A stretch of DNA of 64,000 bases, taken from NCBI GenBank assembly GCA_018398575.1, contig JAGTXZ010000018.1:992001-1056000 (forward strand). The letters run 5' to 3'. Below the pieces are notes generated by a model. The model made no database searches. It saw only the letters and a program-made list of their open reading frames with translations, and had not been told where the DNA came from. The stretch comes from Ampelomyces quisqualis (taxonomy: Eukaryota; Ascomycota; Dothideomycetes; Pleosporales; Phaeosphaeriaceae). Shown in pieces: positions 23,791 to 35,600 of this stretch. The position numbers were made by a program, and so were the translations under genes. Within the stretch, counting starts at the first letter, position 1. Each line of letters begins with the position of its first letter.

Positions 23791-24370
23791 TATTAGGTAA
23801 CTAGAAGATATTAGAGATATAACTACAATTTACATGCTTTTGTCTATATATTGTTGCAGGCAAAAATTAAAGATAACGTAAAGTTGCAGTTATTTATTAG
23901 GACATCTCTATCCTAGCACTCTTATTAGGCTCTTTAACAGCAAAGCCTACTTAAGCAGCTATAACTTCTCTTATACTATATATAATATATTTCTGTTAGA
24001 CTCTACAAGCAGTAATCTAACGTCTAGATATTAAGATATTCTAACTATAACTTACACAACATTAAGTCTCCTATTATTACTAAGCTTTATTACAGCTTTA
24101 AGAACTTCTATTAACGTAAAGAAGTTACGCGTATTAAACTTATCTACACTAAGATACTGCTAGCTAGTAACAAAAAGAATACCTACTACGCTAGTAGGTA
24201 CAACTAAGACTTTAAAGGACACCTATATAAATTAAAACAATAGGCCTGTATTTATTTATCTTAGAAATACTTAGTAGAGAAGAATATATATAAGAGGTAA
24301 CGCGTAATACTTTATAAATCTTATGTATAGTATATAAGGCAGCAAACACTTTAAACGCATTAATCTCTAT

Positions 24371-24680
24371 AATTAGGCTCTTTTAACAACTAGTAGCTAC
24401 AGTTGCGTTACACTATTAGTAACTATTATCTACTAAAGAATACTACTAGTACTGCACGCAACCTACTACTACAGTAGGCTTTTTTAACTACTAGTAGCTA
24501 TAGTTACGTTGCACTGTTAGCAACTATTGTTTACTAGAGAATACTACTAGTGCTGTACGCAACCTACTACTATAGTTAGCTCTTTTAATAACTAGTAGCT
24601 ACAGTTGCGTTACACTATCTATAACTGTTGTCTACTAGAGAGTACTATTAGCGTTAATTGCGAGCTATCTACTACAATAA
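24371..24680. repeat. About 103-bp minisatellite, three units (copy 1)
   Basis: Three units starting AGGCTCTTTTAACAACTAG and containing CAACCTACTACTACAGT. The inverted counterpart in copy 2 (about 46,520-46,915) has about four units. Confidence 0.85.
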
Positions 24681-25383
24681 GCACCTAGAGCAACTAATTA
24701 GTGCTATAATAATACTAGTATAGGTTTAAGGCTAAGTTTAGATATTGTTTTATATTAAATGCTATAAGTAGCTACTAGAGTATTAGTATACGCAAGTATA
24801 TTATCTTTACTATATTAGACAGTAGATTACTTATTATAAATATATCTAGTTTCTACTATTATTCTACTACTACAACATTAAGCTTATATTACCTAGTTTA
24901 TAGATAGGTTAAAGTCTAACGCCTAACTAGTAACATAGTTATACCTAGACTATTGCAGAACATATTAAGGTTTGCAAATATAAGGTATTGTTTTTGTATT
25001 TAACACTACAACAACTTACTATATAGGCTACTAGAGCCTTTTACTACTATATGCAACTAAATAATATAACTAATATTCTTCTAACAACGCAAGAACACTT
25101 AGACAGTAATAAAACTAAATACACTAGCTATAACTACGCGCATAATAGGCGTCTGCAATAGAAAACCTTTAAGGCAGCTCTAAATAACTAGTATATAGAG
25201 TTGCAGGCAGCTTGCGTTAATGTTACTAATAACATAATTTGCAAAACTGCACGTTAACTTTAGCAACAGCTGCTTAAATACAACAGCTGCAAAATACTAG
25301 AGTTTAATAACAGATAGCTTACTATATATAAACAATAACACAGCGTACAGTTATATAAACAGTTTGCAAAAATAGTAGGTAAC

Positions 25384-25683
25384 TATAACAACACAGGTAG
25401 GTATAGCTATTGCAATTAAATTGGATACGTATTAGAGGTATATAGGAGTGCGTGTTGTATCAGAGATTCTAGATTAGCTATATACCTATAGGTCTTGTAC
25501 AGAAGGATAAGAGAAACTTATCCTCTATCTAATGCTATAGGCTTATATTTATAGGAGGCGTAAGAGCTAAGTTAGAGCGCTGTTAGAGCGCTATTAGTCT
25601 TAATCTACTAGCCTTCTACATAATCTGTTATTAAGCCTTTATAAGGTATTAGATGTAACATATATTTGCATATACTTGTTATA
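25384..25683 (-). repeat. 3' LTR of the gypsy element
   Basis: 300 bp, same length as its partner at 32,196-32,495. Starts TATAACAAC (RIP-altered TGTAACAAC) and ends TTGTTATA. Confidence 0.93.
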
Positions 25684-25899
25684 TTACCTCTCTTCTTAAA
25701 ATTAATAGTCTCTATTAATTGGGTCTGTATTAGTATTGTTTTAGATACCTTCTAAAATTTTAAAAAGTCTTATTTACCTTGACTTTAAATTTCTAATAAC
25801 GCGTTATAGCTGTTTGTTATTGTTTTACTTAGCGCAGCAGCGCGTTTGTTATCCTAAATTTACCTAGAGTTTTTTAAGCATATATACAAGGCTAGCCCT

Positions 25900-26705
25900 T
25901 AGCATATTACTTTTCTTATACTCTCTCCTATACGTTTATATACCTACAGCTATCTCACTACTCTTCTAATTTAATTGCTAGCTAACTGTTTTACAGATAC
26001 ATATAATGCCTATTTCTGTCCCTTCTAGAGCTTATCCCCTAGCCTATTAGGTTGTTTGCCTATAGGCCGCAAGAGCTTTTACCTGCAGCTAGTTTAATAT
26101 TAAGTTTAGATTCTATTTAAATATATCTAAGAAGTGTGCTTATTATACACTCTTAAATAAGAAGTGTTACCTAGTTCTTCTATATACAGGCTAAGAGTAT
26201 AATAGCCTTTCTAAAGCCCTTAACTGCAGGTTTGCTGCTCTAGGTAGAGACAAGTCTAACAAGGTTATGTTAAAGTAAGAGGTTGCTGTTAAGAAGGCAG
26301 CGTTTTAGTTAGCTACTGTAGTGCAAGTAGGCACTACACAAGTAGCTAACCTAAATAACGCTAACTTATTAGTTAGCGCTTATTACTAGAGAGAGGAGCT
26401 AGCCAAAGAGGTTAGGGTAATAGCTAAGGAGGTTAGGTTACTCTAGAAGAGCACAGCTAAGTTAACTAGTGTAGTTGCTTAGCTAGTAGATGTTATAATA
26501 GTATTAAAGGCTAATTAGTTAGCAGAGCAAGAGGAGGCGCAGAAGGCAGCGCAGGAGGCTAGTACTTGCAGAAAGTAGAGCTAGAATAGAGGACAACTAG
26601 GTAGTGCGTTAGTATCTACACCTAGGGATTTAGACAGTTAAGAACGTTCTACTAGTAGCAGCAATAGTCTACTATTAGATCTAATAGAAGAGTAAGACTC
26701 CTATT
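25900..26705 (+). pseudogene. Antisense coding-like tract in the gypsy 3' region (zinc-cluster plus coiled-coil)
   Basis: On the strand opposite to pol, between the chromodomain and the 3' LTR, one frame stays coding-like for about 200 codons, with stops only where Trp or Gln would fit. It has a Cys cluster near 26,125-26,165 (KKCAYYTLLNKKC, probably once KCAYC). A Lys/Glu/Ala/Val-rich helical part at about 26,270-26,560 is typical of a coiled coil. I do not recognise the protein. An extra gene on the opposite strand is uncommon in LTR elements; it might also be an independent insertion. Confidence 0.4.
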
Positions 26706-26799
26706 GTTAATAGGTATTACCTACTAGTATAGTAGTTATAATATTAAGTTTAATTTCTCTAACATAATTGTCTTATAATGCTGTAAGATCTTTAACTTC

Positions 26800-29700
26800 T
26801 TTTTCCTATGCTGTAATCTACTTAGCTAACGCCTGTAAGAGTCCTAGCTGTTTTAGATAGCGTTTATAGAACGCCTGCAATATATATAAAGCGCCTATAA
26901 AGTTTAATACATTGTACTAGGTAGAGTTAGGATTATAACCTACCTATTTTACGTAATACTTTAGGACAGAGCAGTATAACTTGCTAGCTAGAATCTCTTT
27001 AACTTCTTATTCTTTAACGCCTTAAATTAGGATACTAGATAGGTTTAGGCTTAGCTAACTAGGCAGGAGGTTGTTAGAGTCTTTGCAAAGGACGTCTAGA
27101 GCAAACACGTTGTAGATCTTAGAGCCTTTTAGCAGTTTTAGTTAGAATAAATGCCTAACTTGTTCTAAAACTTTAAAGGGTCCTTCTTACAATTCAGTAA
27201 GTTTGCGACTTAGGCAGGTAACAGATAGGTTTTAGGTTAACAGATATACCTTGTTACCTATTTCCTAATTAACAGGTTGTTAATATTTATTAACTTTAGC
27301 AGTTATACGTTATTAAGCCTTCTCTATATTATCTTTAGCTGTACGCTAGGCTTTGTACATACAGGTAGCTAAGCTTAAGGCGTCCTTAACATTAGCATCT
27401 TTAGGCTTTAATATAGATAATAACTAATCCTAGCTTTAGCGCAGTTTAGATCTAAAAAGGAGCTAGTATAGCGCTATACTAATTGCGGAGTGCGGCAGCG
27501 TAGCTTAGGCTTAATTAATTATTAGCAAGAGGTTACTTTAGTTGTCCTAGTAATAAGATACAAAGAGCCTTAATTATTTATTAATATATTTGTTTATAAT
27601 CTCTATTTGTCTATTAGTTTGTTTATAGTAGGCTATAGAAAGCTTAATTTGCACGCCTAGAATCTTACAAAACTTAGACTAAAATTAGAACATAAACTAG
27701 AGGCTGCAGTTAGACACTATACTTTTAGGCGTATAGCTAAATTAGTATACCTATTGAATAAACAAGTAAGCTATTTCCTAGGCGTTAATAGTCTTGTAAC
27801 ACGGGATAGAGATAGCTTACTTTAATAGGCAATTAATAATAACCATAATTTAATTATAGCTATACTAATTAGTTAGGAATGTCTTGAAATCTATACACAA
27901 ATACTGCATAGGCCTATTAGAAATTAGTAACAGATAGAGGAAACCTTAGGATTAGAGCTGTCTTAGATAGGATCTTTAACAGGAAACGCAGTTTCGTACA
28001 TAGCGTTTACATATAGCCTCTATGCCTTTCTAATAATATTACTAAGCTAGAAGCTAATACGTCTTTATAGCGCTTAGGTAGGCAGTAGATACCTAATTAT
28101 AAGCCTCTCTAATTAGTTAGGTGCACAAGAGAGAATCTCTAGGTACACAAAGGCGTAAGTAATAAAGTAGTAGTTCTTCTTAGACATAATATAGCTATAG
28201 TAGCGTAAGGCATTCTTTCTTAAAGAAGCAGCAATTTTCTGCTAGTAGGGCTTTAATTAGTTCTAGAGAGTTAAGATTTAGAGGGGCACTAATAGATTAG
28301 ACTAAAATAGCTAAAACATTAATCTCTAGCTAGTTACAGACGTAGTTCTAAGCTAGTTTAGAGTTAACTAGGGGGTTTAGGCGTTTAGGTTCTAGAAGTA
28401 CACAGAATCTGTTGTCTTGTTAGGCAGCCTTAACCTTACTAATGTTCTGTTTCCTTTAGCTTAGAATATTAGCTTACTTGTTAAGCTTGCCAAGCGTATA
28501 CTTAATGCAAAAATTAAAAGAGGTAATAATCTCTACTTATTGTGCTTAACGTGCATTAAGAACCTTAGTAGTTATAAAGTATTCTAAGGAGCAGTAGTCT
28601 AAATACACCTAGATTTAGCTCTGTATAGAAGTAAGCTTAGCTCTCTACTTCTTAAAGGCTTTTAAGATAGTAAATAGTTCTTTATTATATATTTCTTAAT
28701 TAAGTTTAGCCCTAGATAGGGCGTAACTGTAGAAGGCTACAGGATACTACTTGTTGTTAGAGTACTTCTAAGAGAGTACTCCTGCTATTACTCTATCTAA
28801 CGCGTTAGTTTCTAATTTTATGTTATACTTAGGATAGAAATAAGATAGCGTAGGAATAGCTAGGAGTAAGGCTTTAATCTAATTAAAAGCCTGTTAGCAA
28901 TTAATAGTCTATTTAAAAGGCGTAGCAGGACTCTAAAGCTTTATAATTAGTTTAGCTATATAGAAGAAATCCTTAATAAATTGTTAGTAGAAACTAGCAA
29001 AACTAAGAAATAACTTAACACTAGTGATTGTAGTAGGTTTAGCCTAGTTTTAGAGTGCTTCTACCTTGTTAGAGTTAACTTTAGTGCCCTAGTTTATTAA
29101 AACATAACCTAGATACTTTGTGCAGGTTATATAGAATTTACTCTTCTAAATGTCTACTTAGAGTCCTGCAGTACGTAGGCGCTCTAGAACCTTTTAGACA
29201 TATTCCTAATGTAAGTTTATATCCTTAGAGTAGATTAGGATATTATTAAGATACACAATGCAGAAATTGTTAAGATAATTAATTAGTACATTATTTATAT
29301 AGCGCTAATACGTGGCTAGTCTATTGCACAAGCTAAAAGAGAGTACCTTACACTTATAGGTACTGTAATAGGTCTAGAAAGTAGTATACTCTTTAGAGTT
29401 AAGATCTATACAAATTTTGTTAAAAGCGGCCCTAATGTTAAACTTAGTAAAGATCTTAGCTTTAGAGGGACAGGATAGCAGCTTATTAATGCAAGGGATT
29501 AGATAGACATCCTTACGCGTAAGAGCGTTAATCTCCTAGTAGTCTATACAGATACGTATATCTCTATTTACTTTGCGTACACAAAGAATAGGTAAAGCAA
29601 AAGAACTTTAGCTAGCCTTAATAAAACCCTTTTAAAGGTATTCCTAGACGTAGGCCTTAGTAGCTTTAAGCTCCTTCTAATTTTGCTTATACAGAAGACT

Positions 29701-32190
29701 AAACGCATTTAGTAATAGTTCTTTAAGGACAATCTTATAATTATACAGATAATAAGGAGGTAATTAATTAGCTGCTAACTTACTAAATATATTCTAATAC
29801 TAGGAGTAACAGGCAGGTAATTACTTATCTAATTAGCATTAATTAGCTGCGTTATCCTTAGAGGCAAGGATCCTGTTAATCTTATATAGGCTAGTTGTAA
29901 AGAACTTGTTTTGGGGCTTCTTTATAATAAAGTAGAATGCATTAGCAGAAATAAGAGTAATGCAAGTAGTTAAAGAGGGTTTAGACTCCAAGCAGAGTTG
30001 CTTAGTTGGAGTATAAGGAATCTCTAAGAATTTTTAAGCTAATAGAAGCTTTAAGCATCTCTTAAGATAATAAATAGAAGAAAGAAAACAATAGTAAAGA
30101 CTGTTTTAAATATAATAGTCTTCTTTCTTCTATAGGGCGTTGCGTTGTTGCACATTAAGATAGACAGTAGCTGGCACTATAGCTTAATATAGAACAGTAG
30201 GAATAGGAGGTAAAGGATTGTAAGAACAGAAGTACTTAGATAGCTAAATAAACTATAACCTATCTGTGTCTAATTAAATCTTAAATTGCCTTAACTATTA
30301 GAGGCTAAGTATACAATTCTAAGACCTAAGATTAAGGATAAGAAATAGACAGTTCAAAACCTTTTAGCTATTAATATTCAAGTGTAGTTAAATATATTAA
30401 GTAACTGCAGAAGTAATCTAATCCTTAAAGCTACGCACCTAAACCTAAAAGAGGAGCTTTTAGATAGGTTAATGTAAAGCTTTAGAAATAGATAAAACAA
30501 TTTGTAAATTTAAAAATAGAAAACCTTAAGCACTAGTGTTAACAAGAGTGTTAAGGCGTAAACTAATACCCTAGTTATAGAGAAGCGTAGGTATAAGGAA
30601 ATAGGAACTACAAAACAAATAAGAGAGGTTAAGGTAAGATAGATTGTAACAGCTTAGGCCTAAAGAGGAGTGTCCTTCTAGGCGCTTCTGTTTCCTGTAT
30701 AATACACCTCTTAGTTAGGTTGCTCTTAAGCATCTTTAAACTTATCTACTTCTACAGCTTTAATCTAACGCACACAAGGTTTTGTGCAGTTACTAGAGTA
30801 GTATCTTAGCTTACTATAATTGTAACAACTACTAAAAGTCTTCTATTATTCTAGCTTAAGAGTCTTTATAGGAAGGCGCACTATAGTAGATTAATAGGCT
30901 AGCGCAGAATGTGTTAGAGCACTAGAGGTAGGAGTCTAATTTAGCTCTAAATTAGTTCGCAGGGCCTGTCTAATTAGGAATTTAGCAGCAGCTAGTAATA
31001 TGCTTAAGTTAAAATTGTTCTTTTACTCTATATTGTAAGTAGTAAGGTGTTCTACTATCTAATTAAATAAGTTCTTCTATTAGTGCCTAAATCCTAGGTT
31101 AGGAGCTTATAGTCCTAGCGTAATTTTTGTCTACAAGTAGTAAAACCACTCTAAAGAAGGTACTTGTCCCTTAACTACAGAACTTAGAAACCTAGCTTTA
31201 AACAAGGGGAACGTTTCCTTCTTTGTTATCTGCAAACAATTAAACGCTGCACAGCTTTTAGCTACCTTGTTACCTGTAATAAAGTAAGACTTAAGTAGCT
31301 TAATTATTTACTTAGCGTTCTAGAATTGCTCTTAATTAGTATCTAATAAATATTATAGCTTAAGATAGCTCTTAGCTAATCCTGTAGTGTAGCCCTATAC
31401 TAAGGCTATGCGTTATCTTTTAGTCTAATAGTAATCTAAGTTAATTTTAAGTTAATCCTAGATAGAGGCCTGCTATTAGCAGAAGGTAGGATCTTTTCTA
31501 TTACTAAGATTGTCTATATTAGGCGTTTTCTTAGATTGTTAAAGTTAGCAAGAGCTTTTATAGTAATATAAGTACTTAGATAGAGAGCTGTTAAATAAAC
31601 AGTAAGGTACAGAGAGGTTCTAGAGGGTTTTAGTAGTAGGTAGAGGCTTGTCTAGTCCTATTAACTAAGTTAGTCCTTCCTTAAGAGAATTAATCTCTAC
31701 TAACGCCTGTTTTAGTTCTTGTTATAATTAATTAACTTCTATTTAGGCAGAGGTAGGATTAGGTAAAGGTACAGGTCTAGCTCTAGGCTAAGAAGGTTTC
31801 TTAGTGTCTATCTTTTTTACTTTAGCACTCTATTGCTAAGTTGTTACAGTTAATATAGAGTTGTCTTAGAGAAAGGCTTTTAGGGTTAGTTCTTTAGGGG
31901 GAGTTATTAGCGTTGCCTCTAATACTCCTAGGTTATTAATAGTCTCTAAGTTTCTATTGTAGCGCTAAACGCAACTTTTACTCAAGTAATCATAACTGTA
32001 TATCTATAGGAAGATCTAAACCTAAAGGCTTTAGCTGTTAGAAGATCTAAGGAATCCTAACTGTGTTTAATAGATTTAAGGTTACAAACAGATCTAATTT
32101 AGATAGGGTTCTAGACGTTTTAACGCGATCTTTTTAAAAGTAAATTACAATATTATCTAAATGCTATTACTAGCAGGACAAAGTTTCTCT
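26800..32190 (-). pseudogene. gag-pol of the gypsy element (decayed)
   Basis: Minus-strand landmarks: gag at about 32,190-30,760, ending in a zinc knuckle CYNYSKLRYYSSNC near 30,795-30,840 (CCHC with the second Cys and the His changed to Tyr by RIP). Reverse transcriptase at about 29,660-28,900, with FALPILCVRK, the motif KIFTKFNIRAAFN and the altered active site YLNNILIYS near 29,230-29,256. Integrase C-terminal GNKVYL and KLTELxEGPF at about 27,330-27,150. Chromodomain GYNPNST-x-Y...NFIGALY at about 26,990-26,880. The repeated loss of Trp/Gln codons to stops marks RIP. Confidence 0.9.
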
Positions 32191-32195
32191 TGTAA

Positions 32196-32495
32196 TGTAA
32201 CAACGCAGGTAGGTACAGCTATTAGAATTAAATTGGATACGTATTAGAGGCATATAGGAGTGCGTGTTGTATTAGAGATTCTAGATTAGCTATACACCTA
32301 TAGGTCTTGTACAGAAGGACAAGAGAAACTTATCCTCTATCTAATACTATAGGCTTATATTTATAGTAGGCGTAGAAGCTAAGTTGGAGCGCTATTAGAG
32401 CGCTATTAGTCCTAATCTGCTAGCTCTCTACATAATCTGTTATTAAGCCTTTATAAGGTATCAGATATAACATATGTTTGCATATGCTTGTTACA
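32196..32495 (-). repeat. 5' LTR of the gypsy element
   Basis: 300 bp, TGTAACAACGCAGG...GCTTGTTACA on the plus strand, with intact TG...CA ends. It retains the least mutated version of the LTR. Confidence 0.93.
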
Positions 32496-33240
32496 GCAAC
32501 TACAGCAGTATAATAGTTAAAGATACTAAGCTTATAATAGAAGATATTTGCAACATAATAAGTAGATACGCGCCTAAGAATTTATATAACATAGATAAGG
32601 CTAGTATATACTAGAAACACTTGCCCTAATATATATTAGCAGATAATCTAGAAGCTAGACCTAGACTAGACAAAAAGTATATAACTAGTATGCTGTGTAT
32701 AAACGCAGATAGCTTAAACTAAGTGCCTCTATAGTTTATAGGATTCTTAAACTATACAACTTGTATAGACAGTAAGAAAAACCTAAATATCTGCAGTCTT
32801 AGTTGTATCTATTAAGATAATAGTTCTACCTAAATAGACACTAATATTATGCTAGAATAGCTAAAATAGTTTAATAACTGTATAAACAGACAAGTATAAT
32901 TACTAATTAACAGGTTCCTGCCTTACAAACACGCAGTAGCTAAGCTTTAGATACGCTACTAATTACTGCAGAACGTTTAGTATATACAGTGTTAATGTAC
33001 TATAGGCTTATTATAGCAATAGAGGTTACAATACTTACTAATATAATAGAGTTATATTCCTGCCTGCAGGTAGCATAATATTATACTAACTAATAGACTA
33101 AAGCATTACCTGCGCATAGAAGGCTAAAGTCTACGCCTATTTTCTATACTTTGTAGTAGAGAAAAGTATAATAGGCAAACATTCTACTAAGATAATAGAT
33201 GTTATCTACGCCATTTACTAAAGATGTTACGCGTAGTATA

Positions 33241-35600
33241 ATAAGATAAGAGCTAAGACTATATATAGTAGCTAGTAGATCTTAATATATCTAAACATAT
33301 ACTACAGCCTATAGCTATGTATAGCTAACTTCTAAAAGACCTACTATAAGCTTAATAATTTAGTTAACTAGCTTAAAGATATACGCGTTATTAACAGTAT
33401 AGACGTTAGAAGCTTTATTAAGTTACCTAAAGAGCGCAATCTTAGCTATAAAGATCTAGCCTACCTTCTAGACTATATTGTTGTAATATACAGCCTAAAC
33501 AAGATAGAAGAGAACTATAAGGTACTATTGCTCCTTAGACTATTACACTACAAAGTAACAGACATAATAGATTAACTACAGGTATACGTAGGTTAGTAAG
33601 AGTTTACTACAAATAATAGGCAATATATTAATAAGCTAAGAGCACTATAACAGGTAACTATAAAATAGATAGCTATAGAGCTGTAAGACAGACACTAAAA
33701 AGATATACATAACTAGGTAGTAAGACTGCGCTAATATAAACACAAGAATACTATATACCTAAAATAAGATAGTACTAAGCTATTTGTAAGCGTAAAAACT
33801 AAGAGTAATATTATAGTGTAGTTACAGTTAGAAAAGTATAACAATACTATACTTAACTAGAACAAGAATAGCTATTACACGAATTATCTTACAGAGCCTG
33901 TAATCTTTAGTATTTTAGCTAGCGCATTAACTAAAATAACTAGATAATATTAGCCTAGCAAACACTAAAATTAAAGAATAATTACCTAGCACTAACTATA
34001 TTAGGCTAAAGACTAGATTAATAATCTAAAGTAGTAGTACACAATCTATGCAACTAAAAGAGCAGGGTTGTTAAGAAATTATACACGCACAGTAATATCT
34101 AGGCAGAACAGCAGTATAGAAAGTTAAGTACTCTAGTATACTAGCACTAAGCAAAGATACTATACTATAAGATATATTAATAAGAGACAAGGCTATTATA
34201 TAAGAACATAAGATAATAGATAATAATAGTATTCTTTATAAAATACTATATACTATACAATTTGCAATATTAGTTACTAATCCTAAGAGAAAATACTTAA
34301 ATAAAGAAATACTACTATATTAACAGCAAACTCAGCGTTAAAAAGAAGAAACTAATCTCTTTATAAACAAATCTATAAAACGTAGGGCAGAATTATTTAG
34401 TTAAAAACACAAACGTTGTAAACTAATATTAAAATGTATAACAAAAGTAGGCTGCTATACACTTTCTTACTAGCTGCAAGCTGCGTGCACTATAGAGATC
34501 TGTTAACTACTATCTACGCTAATAGCACATAGTCTAGGGCGTTAGATATACTAACAGATAATATAGAATTACAATAGAATAACATAGTGTAAAGAAACAG
34601 AAGGTAATAGATAGCTTCTCTTGCTAACAGAACTGTAGACGCATAAAAAACTTTTCTATAATTCTACATAAACTGCTAGACGCTAGTATATAACTTAAAT
34701 ATTCTAACGCAGCTTTATTGCGTAACCTATTTACTATAATAGCACTAGTAAGTTTAGCTAAGTTTACTTGCTAGACTAAAGAGAGTGCTACTAATATAAT
34801 ATACAAGAGGTAAGTTACCTACATTATAATGTAAAAACATAGAATGTAAGAATTTTGCTTAGTGCTATACAGTATCTTATAGTACTGTATAGTAGACTTG
34901 TCTACTATAATAGTACTAGTAAGTTTAGCTAAGTTTACTTGCTAGACTAAAAAAAGTGCTACTAATATAATATATAAGAGGTAAGTTACTTACACTATAA
35001 TATAAAAACTTAGAAGGTAAGAATTTTGCTTAGTGCTATACAGTATTCTATAGTACTGTATAGTGCTACACTAAGAATAACACGCAGTAAGAGGCGCCTC
35101 TCTAGAATACACTTTTACTTACCTTAAAGATATAACATAACGCGTTAGCGCTAGGTAAGAGGCTATATAATACTAGGACAAAACTCTACTTACTTTTACT
35201 TACACCTATAATTTAACCTACTAATATAACTATATAATACTATGTTACTACTACAAACGCACTATAACTATATATTAACAATAATAGTGCTGCAACGCAA
35301 ATACACATAATTTTCTACGTTACGTTAACTACACTATGCTGTATATTACAACACTATTATAAGTAAGCTTATAACATAAGTACACCTACACACGCTAACT
35401 AAGCTGTAGCTATTCTACTATCCTTGTACCTGCCTACACTATTCTTAACTGTTACGCGTAACATATTGTATAATACGCGCGTTATAGAATTGCAACAATA
35501 AGTATAAGTAGCAGCTACCTTAATTAAATAAATAGTATATAAGTAATATAAAGACAATAACTACTAACAACGTATTATAGGCAATTGTAAGAATAGGCTA
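33241..35600 (+). other. Giant element copy 1, region between pogo gene and tract A
   Basis: The frame downstream of the DDE domain stays coding-like to about 34,390 (KSFIKLPKERN-type segment near 33,410; a 64-residue open piece of the mirror survives at 44,726-44,920 minus). It may be the C-terminal extension of the pogo-type protein. From 34,725 to 35,060 there is a 176-bp direct duplication (CTAGTAAGTTTAGCTAAG start), present once in copy 2 (about 43,130-43,320). The remainder shows nothing recognisable. Confidence 0.45.

Larger units (their letters stand above)
21729..24954. other. Central region of giant element copy 1
   Basis: This lies between the Plavaka-like gene (minus) and the pogo-type gene (plus), so it should hold the divergent promoters. 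It contains two minisatellites (listed separately). The tract at about 23,830-24,340 (mirror 47,000-47,460) contains stretches that look translated but match nothing I know. Confidence 0.45.
25384..32495 (-). mobile_element. Ty3/gypsy chromovirus, complete but RIP-inactivated
   Basis: 7,112 bp with two 300-bp LTRs (25,384-25,683 and 32,196-32,495) and a 5-bp target duplication (GTAAC at 25,379-25,383, GCAAC at 32,496-32,500). The sister giant copy has the empty site at 45,801-45,805. Reading on the minus strand the order is gag with a CCHC knuckle, protease region, reverse transcriptase, RNase H, integrase and a C-terminal chromodomain, the chromovirus order. Stops at former Trp/Gln codons and YLNNILIYS in place of YLDDILIYS show it is dead. 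Confidence 0.93.
24955..33240 (+). pseudogene. pogo/CENP-B-type DDE transposase of giant element copy 1, split by gypsy insertion
   Basis: Two parts flank the gypsy element: 24,955-25,383 (DNA-binding HTH/CENP-B region with a basic tract) and 32,501-33,240 (DDE_1 catalytic domain). Visible landmarks of the family are YN-(M/I)-D-(E/K) at about 32,584-32,600 (first Asp), a segment reading WM-D-T-D-I-M near 32,830, an LLIN-G/R-FLPHK-like segment near 32,915 whose second Asp is now Asn, and the LPAGS...Q-x-x-DQ motif at about 33,055-33,100 (third Asp). TAG and TAA stops sit where Trp or Gln is expected, the RIP pattern. Gypsy integration after GTAAC breaks the gene between the binding and catalytic parts. 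Not functional. Confidence 0.75.
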
